Assembly (NCBI RefSeq): GCF_015533855.1
Contig: NZ_AP024154.1
Location: 3,168,501-3,232,500, forward strand
Origin: Echinicola sp. 20G
GTDB lineage: Bacteria > Bacteroidota > Bacteroidia > Cytophagales > Cyclobacteriaceae
DNA length: 64,000 nucleotides
Direction of reading: 5' to 3'
The notes under the pieces are model-generated. The model saw only the letters and a program-made list of their open reading frames with translations, ran no database searches and was not told where the DNA came from. Below, piece after piece: positions 28,439-37,119 of the stretch. The first letter of the stretch is position 1, and every line of letters begins with the position of its first letter. Made by a program: the position numbers and the translations under genes.

Positions 28439-29521
28439 ATGATCAGCTTTTCCAAATCCAAAGTAGATTTTAGATGCGCCTATAAAGGATATTTTTTAAA
28501 GCATCAGGTGTTTTTTTGGTGTACCCTAACAGTTTTGCTGGTGGTCTTTAATAATCAGGTTTTGGGGCAAGAAAAATTACGTGTGGCACCAGCTCCTATG
28601 TATAGAGATCCGGTATATGATGGTGCTGCTGATCCTGTTATGGTCTGGAACCGTCAAGAGCAATCCTGGTGGATGCTGTACACGAGTAGAAGAGCCAATC
28701 TTCCCACCCAGGATGTTTCGGCCTACTACGGTAACCGAATTGGTATTGCAGCGAGCAAAGACCACGGAAAGACTTGGGTGTTCAGAGGATACTTGGATCT
28801 TGAGTTTGAGCGTGGCTGGAATACTTTCTGGGCTCCTGAAGTCATCTATCATGATGGACAATATCACATGTTCGTTTCTTACATCCAGGGAGTCAGGAAC
28901 CACTGGGGAGGGGCAAGTCACATCCATTATTTCAGTAGCAAAAACTTATGGGACTGGGAGCACCATGGTCCATTGACCCTTTCTTCGGATAAAATTATCG
29001 ATGCAACAATTTTCAAAACACCTGAAGGAAAGTTCCGGATTTGGTACAAGGACGATAGCCGAGGAGGAATCACCATGGTATCCGAATCAGAGGATTTGGT
29101 AAACTGGGAAACCAAAGATTTACCTGCAATTGGCGGAGGGGCTCATGAAGGACCAAAGGTGTTTGAATATAAGAATTACTACTGGATGTTGACAGATGAG
29201 TGGAGAGGCTTGCGAGTATACCGTTCTGATGACCTTCAAAATTGGGTAAAGCAGGGATTAATCTTAGATAAACCATCAGCTCGGGAAGACGATAGTCCCA
29301 GTGGTGCTCATGGAGATGTATTGGTGTTTGGAGACAGGGCCTATGTGTTTTATTTCACACATCCTGGAAGGGAGAGTCATTCCGCTACCAAACCAGGACA
29401 ATCCTTTCATCATAATCATAGAACCACCATTCAGGTTGCCCCTTTGATTTTTGATGGAGAAACCTTGAAAGATGATCGCAGTAAACCATTTGATTTCTAT
29501 ATGCCGGCATTGAATGAATAA
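28439..29521 (+). CDS. GH43-type five-bladed beta-propeller glycosidase
   Basis: This is a 360-residue secreted enzyme with a hydrophobic signal segment ending near VLGQ. It shows the propeller pattern of GH43-like hydrolases, including the three expected carboxylates: Asp in GAADPVMVW, Asp in KIIDATIFKTP and Glu in AHEGPKVFEY. Blade repeats such as VYRSDDLQNW and MVSESEDLVNW are clear. It differs from classical arabinofuranosidases in its N-terminal blade (QSWWMLYTSRRAN), so the subfamily and sugar are uncertain. It opens a tight five-enzyme row (28439-34507). I start it at ATG 28439, not at TTG 28394. Confidence 0.8.
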   Translation: MISFSKSKVDFRCAYKGYFLKHQVFFWCTLTVLLVVFNNQVLGQEKLRVAPAPMYRDPVYDGAADPVMVWNRQEQSWWMLYTSRRANLPTQDVSAYYGNRIGIAASKDHGKTWVFRGYLDLEFERGWNTFWAPEVIYHDGQYHMFVSYIQGVRNHWGGASHIHYFSSKNLWDWEHHGPLTLSSDKIIDATIFKTPEGKFRIWYKDDSRGGITMVSESEDLVNWETKDLPAIGGGAHEGPKVFEYKNYYWMLTDEWRGLRVYRSDDLQNWVKQGLILDKPSAREDDSPSGAHGDVLVFGDRAYVFYFTHPGRESHSATKPGQSFHHNHRTTIQVAPLIFDGETLKDDRSKPFDFYMPALNE

Positions 29522-29576
29522 ATAACCTAACAAACTGAATATACCTATCGACCTATTTTAAACCTGTTGGGGCCAG

Positions 29577-29605
29577 CCTCATAAACTGCATTGCAGTTTA
29601 TGAGG
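29577..29605 (+). other. Perfect intra-operon hairpin
   Basis: Two 14-base arms (29577-29590 and 29592-29605, CCTCATAAACTGCA and its complement) lie between two GH43-type genes, 28 bases before the second start codon. There is no T run, so it is more likely an mRNA processing or stability element than a terminator. Confidence 0.6.
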
Positions 29606-29633
29606 TGAAGGCTCACAAAGAAAAAGACCCAAA

Positions 29634-30617
29634 ATGATTAAAAAACTTAAAATAATAGGCCTTGTCTGTCTGCTCTACAGTTCATCTATAGGGTTATTAT
29701 GGGCGCAGCAAATGATGTTTGCCGATTCGAGCAGATTGGGCAGGCCTTTTTCCAAAGATCCCCATGTAGTGAAATTTGATGGAAAGTACCTGATGTACTT
29801 TTCTATTCCACCCGTCCCAGGCCAGTCTGGAGGCTGGGGAATAGGAGTGGCAAAAAGCGATGATTTGATTCATTGGAAAAGTATCGGAGAGATTGAAGCC
29901 ACTGAAGAATATGAGAAAAATGGTTTTTGTGCTCCAGGTGCATTGGTAAAAGATGGTAAAGTACATTTGTTTTACCAAACCTATGGAAACGGCTCCAAAG
30001 ATGCCATTTGCCATGCCTACTCCGAAGACGGAATTCATTTTACCAGGAATGAAACTAATCCAATTTTTGCACCACCGGCGAATGACTGGTCCAATGGCCG
30101 GGCAATTGATGCGGAAGTTTATCCTTTTAAGGGAAATTATTTTCTTTATTTCGCTACCCGTGATCCCAAAGGAGAAATTCAAATGCAAGGGGTGGCCAAA
30201 GCGCCCGCAGACACTGACTTTGGTCGAGATGACTGGACCATGGCCAAAGATGCCTCTATCTTAAAACCAGAATTGGACTGGGAAGGAAAGTGTGTGGAAG
30301 GGGCCTCTAACATTGAGCGAAAAGGAAAGCTTTATATGTTTTATGCTGGAAGCTATAATAATGCGCCTCAGCAGGTTGGAGTGGCCGTTAGTAAAGATGG
30401 TGTAAATTGGAAGCGTGTTTTTGATGAGCCTTTTCTACCAAATGGAAAGCAAGGGGAATGGAACAGCAGTGAATCCGGTCATCCTCATATTTTTGAGGAT
30501 AAAGAATCAGGGAGGACCTACCTTTTTTATCAAGGGAATGATGACCATGGACAAACGTGGTGGCTCTCTAACAGAGAGGTAGAATGGAAAAAGGGCAAAC
30601 CCCTACTGAAACAGTAA
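29634..30617 (+). CDS. GH43/GH32-like beta-propeller glycosidase
   Basis: This 327-residue secreted protein has a signal peptide ending LLWAQ. The propeller carries Asp in FSKDPHVVKFDGKY, Asp in GRAIDAEVYPFKGNY and Glu in KCVEGASNIERKG, matching the base/pKa-modulator/acid trio of the GH43 and GH32 clans. IGVAKSDDLIHW and VGVAVSKDGVNW are blade repeats. Related PUL proteins are annotated as family 43 glycosylhydrolases, but the sugar specificity is not known to me. It is 14 bases upstream of the next enzyme and clearly co-transcribed with it. Confidence 0.8.
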   Translation: MIKKLKIIGLVCLLYSSSIGLLWAQQMMFADSSRLGRPFSKDPHVVKFDGKYLMYFSIPPVPGQSGGWGIGVAKSDDLIHWKSIGEIEATEEYEKNGFCAPGALVKDGKVHLFYQTYGNGSKDAICHAYSEDGIHFTRNETNPIFAPPANDWSNGRAIDAEVYPFKGNYFLYFATRDPKGEIQMQGVAKAPADTDFGRDDWTMAKDASILKPELDWEGKCVEGASNIERKGKLYMFYAGSYNNAPQQVGVAVSKDGVNWKRVFDEPFLPNGKQGEWNSSESGHPHIFEDKESGRTYLFYQGNDDHGQTWWLSNREVEWKKGKPLLKQ

Positions 30618-30630
30618 TTATCAAGATACT

Positions 30631-32211
30631 ATGAATAGATTGAAAGGCATTTGGCTGCTTATTGTAACAGGCTTCTTTCTCTTAGGGGCATGTCAGTCCA
30701 ATAAGTCCCAAGAGGAATCGGTCGCCAAAAAGAAAGATTTTCAGATTATCAATCCGGTACTGCCGGGAGATCATCCTGACCCAACGGTAGTTAAGGTAGG
30801 GGATTTTTATTATGCTTCTGCAACTTCTAATGAATGGGCACCTCTATTTCCTATTTTTAAATCAGCTGATTTAGTGAATTGGGAGGTAGTGAATTATGTT
30901 TTTCCTGATGGAGCTCCTGAATGGGCCAAAAACAACTTTTGGGCACCAGAACTGGCTTTTGATGAGGCCCAAGGTAAGATTTATGCTTATTATACTGCCA
31001 GAGATAAAGCAAGCAATCGCCTGAGTGTAGCTGTGGCAAGTGCAGATTCTCCTGAAGGCGATTTCAAAGACCATGGTCCGCTGGTGGCTCAGGAAGTAGG
31101 GTCTATAGATGCCTTTGAGGTAAGGGATGAAAATGGAAAACTCTATTTGACATGGAAGGAAGATGGCAATAGTAGAGGACTTCCCACGCCAATTTGGGCG
31201 CAGGAGATCAACGAAGAAAGAACAGCCCTTTTGGGCGAACCACACGAGTTGTTTAGGAATGATGTAGATTGGGAGCTTAATCTAGTGGAGGGCGTCAGTA
31301 TTTTTAGGGAAAATGAATATTTTTATGCCACCTACTCAGCAGGAGCTTGCTGTGACAAAGCCTGCAACTATAAAGCTGGAGTGGCCAGGGCCAAGAACCT
31401 TTTGGGACCTTGGGAAAAATATAATCAGAATCCTATTTTAAAGGATAATGATAACTGGAAGTGTGCTGGTCATGGCACAGTGGTGAAAAAAGATGGAGAT
31501 TACTATCTATTATACCATGCTTACAGCACCGAAGGGGATGTTTATGTCGGAAGAGAAGGCGTGTTGGAACAGCTTCATTGGACGGAGGATGGCTGGCCGT
31601 ATTTTGAAAACAAAGCCACTTACAACCGGGAAAAGGCTAGTTTGACATTTACAGATGACTTCAGCCCTTCCTTGGATCAGATTTGGCAATGGAGAGTGTC
31701 CCAAAATATTCAATATACTACAAATGAAGAAGGGTTGCTTTTACAGGCTTCTGATGAAAATGAGGGGCTAGGCTCATTATTGGTTCAAAGTTCCACTTCA
31801 CCTGATTATGAGATTACAGTGACCATAAACCCTGAGCTAACCAATGCTTCTGGTGGAGTTTTGTTAGTGGGAGGGGCTCATAATGGCTTTGGTGCGCCGG
31901 TGGCTGGAATGGGAATTTCTCTCAATGGCAATGAAATTCAAGTAATCGAAAACAGGAATCAGCAGCTGGAAATCAAAGCTAGTGAGGCGATATTGGAGAC
32001 CGAATCAATTCAATTGAAAATGACTGTGCGAGAAGGTCACCTTTTACATTTTGCTTATAAAGACTCAAAAAATGCATGGAAAGCACTTGGTAATGAATTC
32101 GATGCGGCCCATTTGGTGCCTTGGGGCATGGGCTTTCGCTTGGGCTTGTTTGCAAAAGGAGCCAATGGAACCGTGGTCAACTTTAAGGGTGTGACGATCA
32201 ATCATCAATAA
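30631..32211 (+). CDS. GH43 lipoprotein with C-terminal beta-sandwich
   Basis: This is a 526-residue surface lipoprotein (Cys21 in LLGAC). The GH43 catalytic propeller covers about residues 40-330 with Asp in GDHPDPTVVKVGD, Asp in GSIDAFEVRDENG and Glu in LVEGVSIFREN. A concanavalin-A-like beta-sandwich (residues 340-525; FTDDFSPSLDQIWQWR to FKGVTINHQ) resembles the DUF1349/GH43 C2 domains that shape the active site in beta-xylosidase and arabinofuranosidase subfamilies. The ACCDKACNYK loop has three Cys residues that may form a disulfide. The likely activity is an exo-acting arabinofuranosidase or xylosidase. Confidence 0.9.
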   Translation: MNRLKGIWLLIVTGFFLLGACQSNKSQEESVAKKKDFQIINPVLPGDHPDPTVVKVGDFYYASATSNEWAPLFPIFKSADLVNWEVVNYVFPDGAPEWAKNNFWAPELAFDEAQGKIYAYYTARDKASNRLSVAVASADSPEGDFKDHGPLVAQEVGSIDAFEVRDENGKLYLTWKEDGNSRGLPTPIWAQEINEERTALLGEPHELFRNDVDWELNLVEGVSIFRENEYFYATYSAGACCDKACNYKAGVARAKNLLGPWEKYNQNPILKDNDNWKCAGHGTVVKKDGDYYLLYHAYSTEGDVYVGREGVLEQLHWTEDGWPYFENKATYNREKASLTFTDDFSPSLDQIWQWRVSQNIQYTTNEEGLLLQASDENEGLGSLLVQSSTSPDYEITVTINPELTNASGGVLLVGGAHNGFGAPVAGMGISLNGNEIQVIENRNQQLEIKASEAILETESIQLKMTVREGHLLHFAYKDSKNAWKALGNEFDAAHLVPWGMGFRLGLFAKGANGTVVNFKGVTINHQ

Positions 32212-32253
32212 ATGAATTAATCCTATACTACTATCAAAAACCCACCAATCAAT

Positions 32254-33267
32254 ATGAAAAAACTTAATGGACTTTTACTCTTGGCTTTGGTAGGCTTTTT
32301 TGCCTGCAACTCCAAAAGTTCTCATGAAACAAATGATTTGGAAGGAGAACAAGAGACTGTAAAAACGTCTGGCAACCCCATTTTCGAAGGCTGGTATGCC
32401 GATCCAGAAGCCATTGTTTATGGTGATACTTATTGGGTGTACCCGACCTATTCTGATGCTTATGAGAAACAGGTTTTTATGGACGCTTTTTCTTCCAAGG
32501 ACTTGGTGAACTGGACCAAGCATGAAAGAATCATAGATACCACTGAGGTGAAATGGGCGGAAAAAGCCATGTGGGCACCAGGGGTAATCAGCAAAAATGA
32601 TAAGTATTACCTTTTCTTTGCTGCCAATGATGTTCATGAAGGTGAAATAGGAGGAATTGGGGTGGCTGTGGCAGATCAACCTCAAGGTCCTTTTAAGGAT
32701 ATGTTAGGAGAGCCATTAATCAATGAAATAGTCAATGGGGCGCAACCAATTGACCAGTATATTTTTAAGGATAAGGATGGAACTTATTACATGTATTATG
32801 GTGGTTGGGGACATTGTAATGTGGTCAAGCTGAACGAGGATTTTTCAGGAATAGTCCCATTTGAAGATGGAGAACTTTATAAAGAAGTAACCCCTGAAAA
32901 TTATGTAGAGGGACCTTTTATGTTTATAAAAGACGGGAAGTATTACTTTATGTGGTCTGAAGGTGGTTGGGGAGGACCTGACTATTCTGTGGCCTACGCT
33001 ATTGCAGACAGTCCTTTTGGTCCTTTTAAAAGAGAAGGGAAGATTTTGCAGCAAGACCCTGAAGTGGCCACTGGCGCAGGACATCATTCCGTGATTCAGA
33101 TACCAGGAAAAGATGAGTTCTATATTGTTTACCACAGGAGGCCTTTGACAGAAACTCACCACAATCACCGGGCTACCTGCATTGACAAAATGGAGTTTGA
33201 TGAAAATGGTAAAATCAAACCAGTAAAGATCACCTTTGAAGGGGTCGCCAGCAAAAAGTTGAATTAA
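32254..33267 (+). CDS. GH43 lipoprotein (alpha-L-arabinofuranosidase-like)
   Basis: This 337-residue lipoprotein (Cys18 in FFAC) is a single-domain GH43 propeller. The catalytic residues are Asp in GWYADPEAIVYGD, Asp in PIDQYIFKDKDG and Glu in YVEGPFMFIKDGKY. HHSVIQIPGKDEFYIVYHRR is the last-blade motif found in arabinofuranosidase-type GH43 enzymes, whose His helps position calcium or substrate. The gene lies 42 bases after the two-domain GH43 gene and before an unusual hairpin. Specificity for alpha-arabinofuranose is likely but not proven. Confidence 0.9.
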   Translation: MKKLNGLLLLALVGFFACNSKSSHETNDLEGEQETVKTSGNPIFEGWYADPEAIVYGDTYWVYPTYSDAYEKQVFMDAFSSKDLVNWTKHERIIDTTEVKWAEKAMWAPGVISKNDKYYLFFAANDVHEGEIGGIGVAVADQPQGPFKDMLGEPLINEIVNGAQPIDQYIFKDKDGTYYMYYGGWGHCNVVKLNEDFSGIVPFEDGELYKEVTPENYVEGPFMFIKDGKYYFMWSEGGWGGPDYSVAYAIADSPFGPFKREGKILQQDPEVATGAGHHSVIQIPGKDEFYIVYHRRPLTETHHNHRATCIDKMEFDENGKIKPVKITFEGVASKKLN

Positions 33268-33284
33268 ATATTATTCCTTGCTGC

Positions 33285-33330
33285 AGGTTAAAAGGGTTTT
33301 GTAACCATTAAACCCGTGCGGCTTTAACCT
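33285..33330 (+). other. Nested intra-operon hairpin
   Basis: An outer 8-bp stem (33285-33292 with 33323-33330, AGGTTAAA/TTTAACCT) encloses an inner 6-bp stem (33294-33299 with 33310-33315, GGGTTT/AAACCC). It lies 8 bases before the next start codon with no T run, so it may control stability or translation of the GH5-like gene. Confidence 0.5.
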
Positions 33331-33337
33331 TATTGAA

Positions 33338-34507
33338 ATGAAAAAACATTATTTAAATATTTTGGCCATTTGTGGGCTACTGCTAGGAGCAATGAGTTGC
33401 GGGCCTAAAGGAAATTCTGATGAAAAAGCATCGCAAGTTGCTGTAAAGAAAGAAGAAAAAACCTCTGAAAGATGGAGTAAGGAGCAAGCAAAGGCTTGGT
33501 ATGCTGAACAAGATTGGCTAGTTGGAGCCAACTTTAATCCCAGCAATTCCATCAATCAATTGGAGATGTGGCAGGAGGCAACTTTTTCACCGGAATTGAT
33601 AGATAAAGAACTGGGCTGGGCGGAAGAAATCGGAATGAACACCATGCGTGTTTACCTCCATGACTTGGCTTATGAGCAAGATCCAGAAGGTTTTTTGAAC
33701 AGAATGGATACCATGCTAGGGATCATGGATCAACACGGAATGAAGCCTCTTTTTGTGATTTTTGATTCATGCTGGGATCCTTTTGTGGAAGCAGGAGAGC
33801 AACGTGCTCCGAAACCTCATGTACATAATTCGGGTTGGGTTCAAAGCCCCGGATATACGGCACTGGAGGATTCTACCCAATACCCACGATTGGAAAAATA
33901 TGTCAAGGCGGTGGTAAGTCGATTCGCCAATGATCCTCGTGTCTTGGGCTGGGATATTTGGAATGAGCCAGATAACGATACAGGGGTCTCCTATCGTGAC
34001 AAGGAGCATCCAAACAAGGTGGATTATGTGCTGCCATTGATGGTAGAGGCTTTTGGTTGGGCAAGATCTCAGCACCCCATTCAGCCGTTGACTTCAGGAG
34101 TTTGGTTGGGGGATTGGTCTTCTGAGGATGTGATGAGTCCCATTCAATTGGCACAAATAAACAATTCGGATATCATTTCATTTCATAATTATGACAGTCC
34201 TGAAGAATTCCAAAAGCGCATTGATTGGCTAAAGCGATATGATCGTCCCATGATCTGTACGGAATATATGGCCCGTCCAAACGGTAGCACTTTTGAAGGT
34301 TTTTTACCAATTGCCAAAGCGGAAAATATTGGAATGTTTAACTGGGGGTTGGTAGATGGAAAAACACAAACCAAATATCCTTGGGACAGTTGGGAGAAGC
34401 AATATACTGATGAACCTGAGTTGTGGTTTCATGAAGTTTTTCATACGGATGGCACGCCATACAAAAAATCAGAAACAGACCTGATCAAGAGCTTGACAGG
34501 AAGATGA
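33338..34507 (+). CDS. GH5-like (clan GH-A) TIM-barrel glycoside hydrolase lipoprotein
   Basis: This is a 389-residue lipoprotein (Cys21 in GAMSC). It is a (beta/alpha)8 barrel with the clan GH-A retaining pair: acid/base Glu210 in WDIWNEPD and nucleophile Glu309 in ICTEYMARP. Other barrel motifs are NFNPSNSINQLEMW at the first strand, MNTMRVYLHDLAY and ISFHNYDSPEEF. It is annotated generically as a cellulase-family glycosylhydrolase in related genomes; the barrel does not show a mannanase- or endoglucanase-specific signature that I recognise. Its stop overlaps the next start as ATGA, so the two proteins are translationally coupled. Confidence 0.87.
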   Translation: MKKHYLNILAICGLLLGAMSCGPKGNSDEKASQVAVKKEEKTSERWSKEQAKAWYAEQDWLVGANFNPSNSINQLEMWQEATFSPELIDKELGWAEEIGMNTMRVYLHDLAYEQDPEGFLNRMDTMLGIMDQHGMKPLFVIFDSCWDPFVEAGEQRAPKPHVHNSGWVQSPGYTALEDSTQYPRLEKYVKAVVSRFANDPRVLGWDIWNEPDNDTGVSYRDKEHPNKVDYVLPLMVEAFGWARSQHPIQPLTSGVWLGDWSSEDVMSPIQLAQINNSDIISFHNYDSPEEFQKRIDWLKRYDRPMICTEYMARPNGSTFEGFLPIAKAENIGMFNWGLVDGKTQTKYPWDSWEKQYTDEPELWFHEVFHTDGTPYKKSETDLIKSLTGR

Positions 34508-35643
34508 AAAAAGGGGAGCTGAACTTGTGGGTTTTTGTTATTTTAATGTTCATGACTTCCTGCTCAGGATTAGGAGCAGGAAGTCCCCCTGATCCACAGG
34601 ATTATACCATTGTTTGGGATCAATCTACCCTTGAAAGAATATCTCCGGATACATTCAGGTATGCGGGATATGCCAGGGTAAGAGAACTGGCAAATGGACA
34701 TTTGGGCGTTGCTTTTGAAGCAGATGGGAATATTTTTTTTAGGATTAGAGAAAATGGAGTTTGGAAGGAACCTGTCTTGGTGGCAGCCAGAAAAGAAGGG
34801 GTAGCCATGGCTGTTCCGGATTTTACGGTTCTTGACAATGGCGAAATCTTATTGGGTTACAACCCAAGGCCAAGAAGAAATCAAACCGATAAGCATTTTG
34901 CCATCCGTACAGTTAGGAGTTCGGATAATGGCTTGACTTGGCAGGAGGATCAGTTAGTTTATGAAGCTGGAGACTCTTTTGAAAATGGCTGCTGGGAACC
35001 TGTTTTTCTCACCCTTCCCGATGGTACTGTCCAGCTTTATTTTGCAGATGAAAGCATTTTTACGACTTCCAACGAGCAACGGATTGCGATGGTATTTTCC
35101 TCAGATCAAGGGCGCCATTGGAGTGAAAACCCACAAACTGTCAGTTACCGCAAAGGAAGCCGAGATGGCATGCCAGTGCCTGTGTTGTTGGAATACCAAA
35201 CTATCGCTATGGCCATTGAAGATAATGGGTTTGGTCCATTTAAACCTTACATTATCAAGGCTGATGGTTTGTCTTGGGAAGAAGCAGTAAATGCAGACCA
35301 TCCTCAAAGAAAATATGCTATGGCTGAGCAAATCCCTCCAAATGATTATGCAGGAGCCCCATACCTTGCTCAGAGCGTTAATGGCTTGACGTTACTGTCA
35401 TTTCAGTGGGGGAGCAAACTGGAAGATGCCCAAATGGCGGTAGCTATAGGCAATGAACAAGCCCTCCATTTTACTAATACTACTTGGCCGTTTCAATTGC
35501 CGGAAGAAAGCATAGGACATTGGAATAGCATTACCGTATTGGATGATGGTCACATTTTGGCACTCACCAGTACCAATGGCTTTTCTGCGAAAGGACAAAC
35601 TGAAGTATGGATGATTCAGGGAGAGCTGGTCGACAAGGAGTAA
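34504..35643 (+). CDS. BNR-repeat (sialidase-superfamily) beta-propeller lipoprotein
   Basis: This 379-residue lipoprotein (Cys20 in MTSC) is a six-bladed-propeller protein. It has Asp-box-like repeats SSDNGLTW and SSDQGRHW, YARVRELANGHLGVAFE in the first blade, and GHWNSITVLDDGHILALTS in the last. The fold covers GH33 sialidases and GH93 exo-arabinanases. The usual GH33 Arg triad and FRIP motif are not obvious, and the surrounding arabinose-related genes make a GH93-like exo-arabinanase more plausible. That assignment is an inference from context. It overlaps the GH5-like gene by four bases and ends the five-enzyme operon. Confidence 0.8.
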   Translation: MKKGELNLWVFVILMFMTSCSGLGAGSPPDPQDYTIVWDQSTLERISPDTFRYAGYARVRELANGHLGVAFEADGNIFFRIRENGVWKEPVLVAARKEGVAMAVPDFTVLDNGEILLGYNPRPRRNQTDKHFAIRTVRSSDNGLTWQEDQLVYEAGDSFENGCWEPVFLTLPDGTVQLYFADESIFTTSNEQRIAMVFSSDQGRHWSENPQTVSYRKGSRDGMPVPVLLEYQTIAMAIEDNGFGPFKPYIIKADGLSWEEAVNADHPQRKYAMAEQIPPNDYAGAPYLAQSVNGLTLLSFQWGSKLEDAQMAVAIGNEQALHFTNTTWPFQLPEESIGHWNSITVLDDGHILALTSTNGFSAKGQTEVWMIQGELVDKE

Positions 35644-35755
35644 GGAACTAATAAGTTTTTGTAAGGTTTTTCAGAAATAATTGCTTCAATTTTATAAGTG
35701 GTTATTCTGAATCCTTTCAAAATCACGTTCTTACCAAGCGATTCAAATAAATAGT

Positions 35756-36889
35756 ATGACAAATCATAAATCCATGCATTCAGAATTAGTCAATTCCAAC
35801 CTCTTAAAAACCAAGCAGCACTTTGAAATATTGGATGGACTACGCGGTTTAGCGGCAGTAGTTGTGGTCATTTTTCACTTTATGGAAATCATTCAACCTG
35901 ACTTCAACAATAACTTTATTGCACACGGGTATTTAGCGGTAGACTTTTTCTTCTGTTTATCAGGTTTTGTGATTGCATATGCTTATGATAACAGAATCAA
36001 GGAAATGGGGATAATTCCTTTTTTTAAGTTGAGGTTAATTCGTCTTCAGCCCTTGGTCATCATAGGAACTGTAATCGGAATACTCTCTTTTTGTTTAAAT
36101 CCATTCAGCGATGTTTCAAGTCATTATAGCTTTGGAGAGAGTCTACTGTTTTTTATTACTTCTGTTTTAATGATTCCTTATCCTGTAATGCCGGAATTGT
36201 TTTTTAACAACTTCCCATTGAACCCGCCTTCATGGTCTTTGTTTTGGGAATATATGGCCAATATTTTATATGTGTTGATACTCTTTAAGTTGCGTCATAG
36301 AATATTGCTTTTTTTAACTTTTTTGGCAGCCATTACCTTATGTTACTGTGCTTATCAGGATACCAATCTTTTAGGAGGTTGGGGAGGAGAGACCTTTTGG
36401 ACTGGTGGTGCCAGAATTTTCTTTTCATTTTTGGCTGGAATGCTTGTGTTCCGTTCAAAATGGATCATTCAAAATAGCTTAGGTTTAGCGCCAATGGCTA
36501 TACTGTTGATGATTGGTTTTTTGGTTCCTTTCGTGGATGGTTTCAATCATGTGATAGACCCAATTATCGTAATCCTCTATTTTCCTTTTCTTGTTGCGCT
36601 GGGAGCAGGAGCTAAACCAGGGAAAAAATCACTTAAGTTATGTCGGTTTTCAGGAGAAATATCTTATCCGTTGTACATGGTTCATTACCCATTTATTTGG
36701 ATATTTTTGGGCTATATGGAGGCGACGAAACCTAGTTTGGATCAAATGGCCATCATTACATGCGTGGGTACAGTGTTACTGATAGGTTTTGCCTACGTTG
36801 TAATGGAGCTTTTAGATAAACCAATTAGGAAATATTTAAAGAACAGGATGAAAAGAGAGGGGATTAAAAAAGAGCCTTTGGCGGAATAA
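35756..36889 (+). CDS. Membrane acyltransferase family 3
   Basis: This 377-residue O-acyltransferase has about ten membrane helices. The N-terminal FEILDGLRGLAAVVVVIFHF holds the family Arg and catalytic His, and AVDFFFCLSGFVIAYAY and KLRLIRLQPLVI are the second and third motifs. It is more similar in pattern to OafA/YrhL-type enzymes than to the acyltransferase at 26986. It follows the glycosidase operon by 112 bases. It might acylate a surface glycan, or deal with acylated sugars released by the PUL; neither can be decided here. Confidence 0.92.
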   Translation: MTNHKSMHSELVNSNLLKTKQHFEILDGLRGLAAVVVVIFHFMEIIQPDFNNNFIAHGYLAVDFFFCLSGFVIAYAYDNRIKEMGIIPFFKLRLIRLQPLVIIGTVIGILSFCLNPFSDVSSHYSFGESLLFFITSVLMIPYPVMPELFFNNFPLNPPSWSLFWEYMANILYVLILFKLRHRILLFLTFLAAITLCYCAYQDTNLLGGWGGETFWTGGARIFFSFLAGMLVFRSKWIIQNSLGLAPMAILLMIGFLVPFVDGFNHVIDPIIVILYFPFLVALGAGAKPGKKSLKLCRFSGEISYPLYMVHYPFIWIFLGYMEATKPSLDQMAIITCVGTVLLIGFAYVVMELLDKPIRKYLKNRMKREGIKKEPLAE

Positions 36890-36935
36890 TAGCATTTTAG
36901 TGAAGTTGCAGAAAATAAATTGCCATAAAATCAAA

Positions 36936-36964
36936 AAAGCTATGAAACAATATCTCATAGCTTT
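36936..36964 (-). terminator. Intrinsic terminator of the tRNA-like RNA
   Basis: A 10-bp stem (36936-36945 with 36955-36964, AAAGCTATGA/TCATAGCTTT) with a 9-base loop is followed on the minus strand by six T residues (36938-36933). It sits 32 bases past the 3' end of the tRNA-like domain. It may also slow plus-strand transcription from the acyltransferase gene. Confidence 0.8.
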
Positions 36965-36995
36965 AGTCAATTAACAATAAACCCAAAATAACCTG

Positions 36996-37119
36996 CTGTA
37001 GGAGAAGGACTCGAACCTCCACGGAGTAGTTAGGCAAAACACGAGCTCGATATTTGCTTTATCCATTTACCTCCACCCCCGAGACAGGAGGGCTTGTCTG
37101 CCAATTTCAACACCCTACA
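36996..37119 (-). tRNA. tRNA-like cloverleaf, Leu-type body with oversized variable arm
   Basis: Read on the minus strand: a 7-bp acceptor stem (TGTAGGG/TCCTACA, one G-T) with discriminator G; bases TG; a 3-bp D stem TTG/CAA around AAATTGGCAGA, as in Leu tRNAs; an anticodon stem CCCTC/GGGGG with loop CTGTCTC (U33, then GUC); a 55-base variable region instead of the usual 13-23; and a T arm GGAGG-TTCGAGT-CCTTC. No CCA is encoded (CAG follows). The GUC triplet does not agree with a Leu body, base 37 is a pyrimidine, and base 1 is T. It is therefore more likely a tRNA-derived structure or pseudogene than a working tRNA. Confidence 0.5.

Noticed and set aside
29697..30188. Minus-strand 163-codon frame inside the GH43-like gene
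   Set aside because: It lies wholly opposite a gene with clear propeller repeats and has no family features.
36996..37119. A functional tRNA-Leu or tRNA-Asp gene
   Set aside because: The body is Leu-type but the triplet is GUC, the variable arm is 55 bases, base 1 is T, and no CCA follows. I report it only as tRNA-like.
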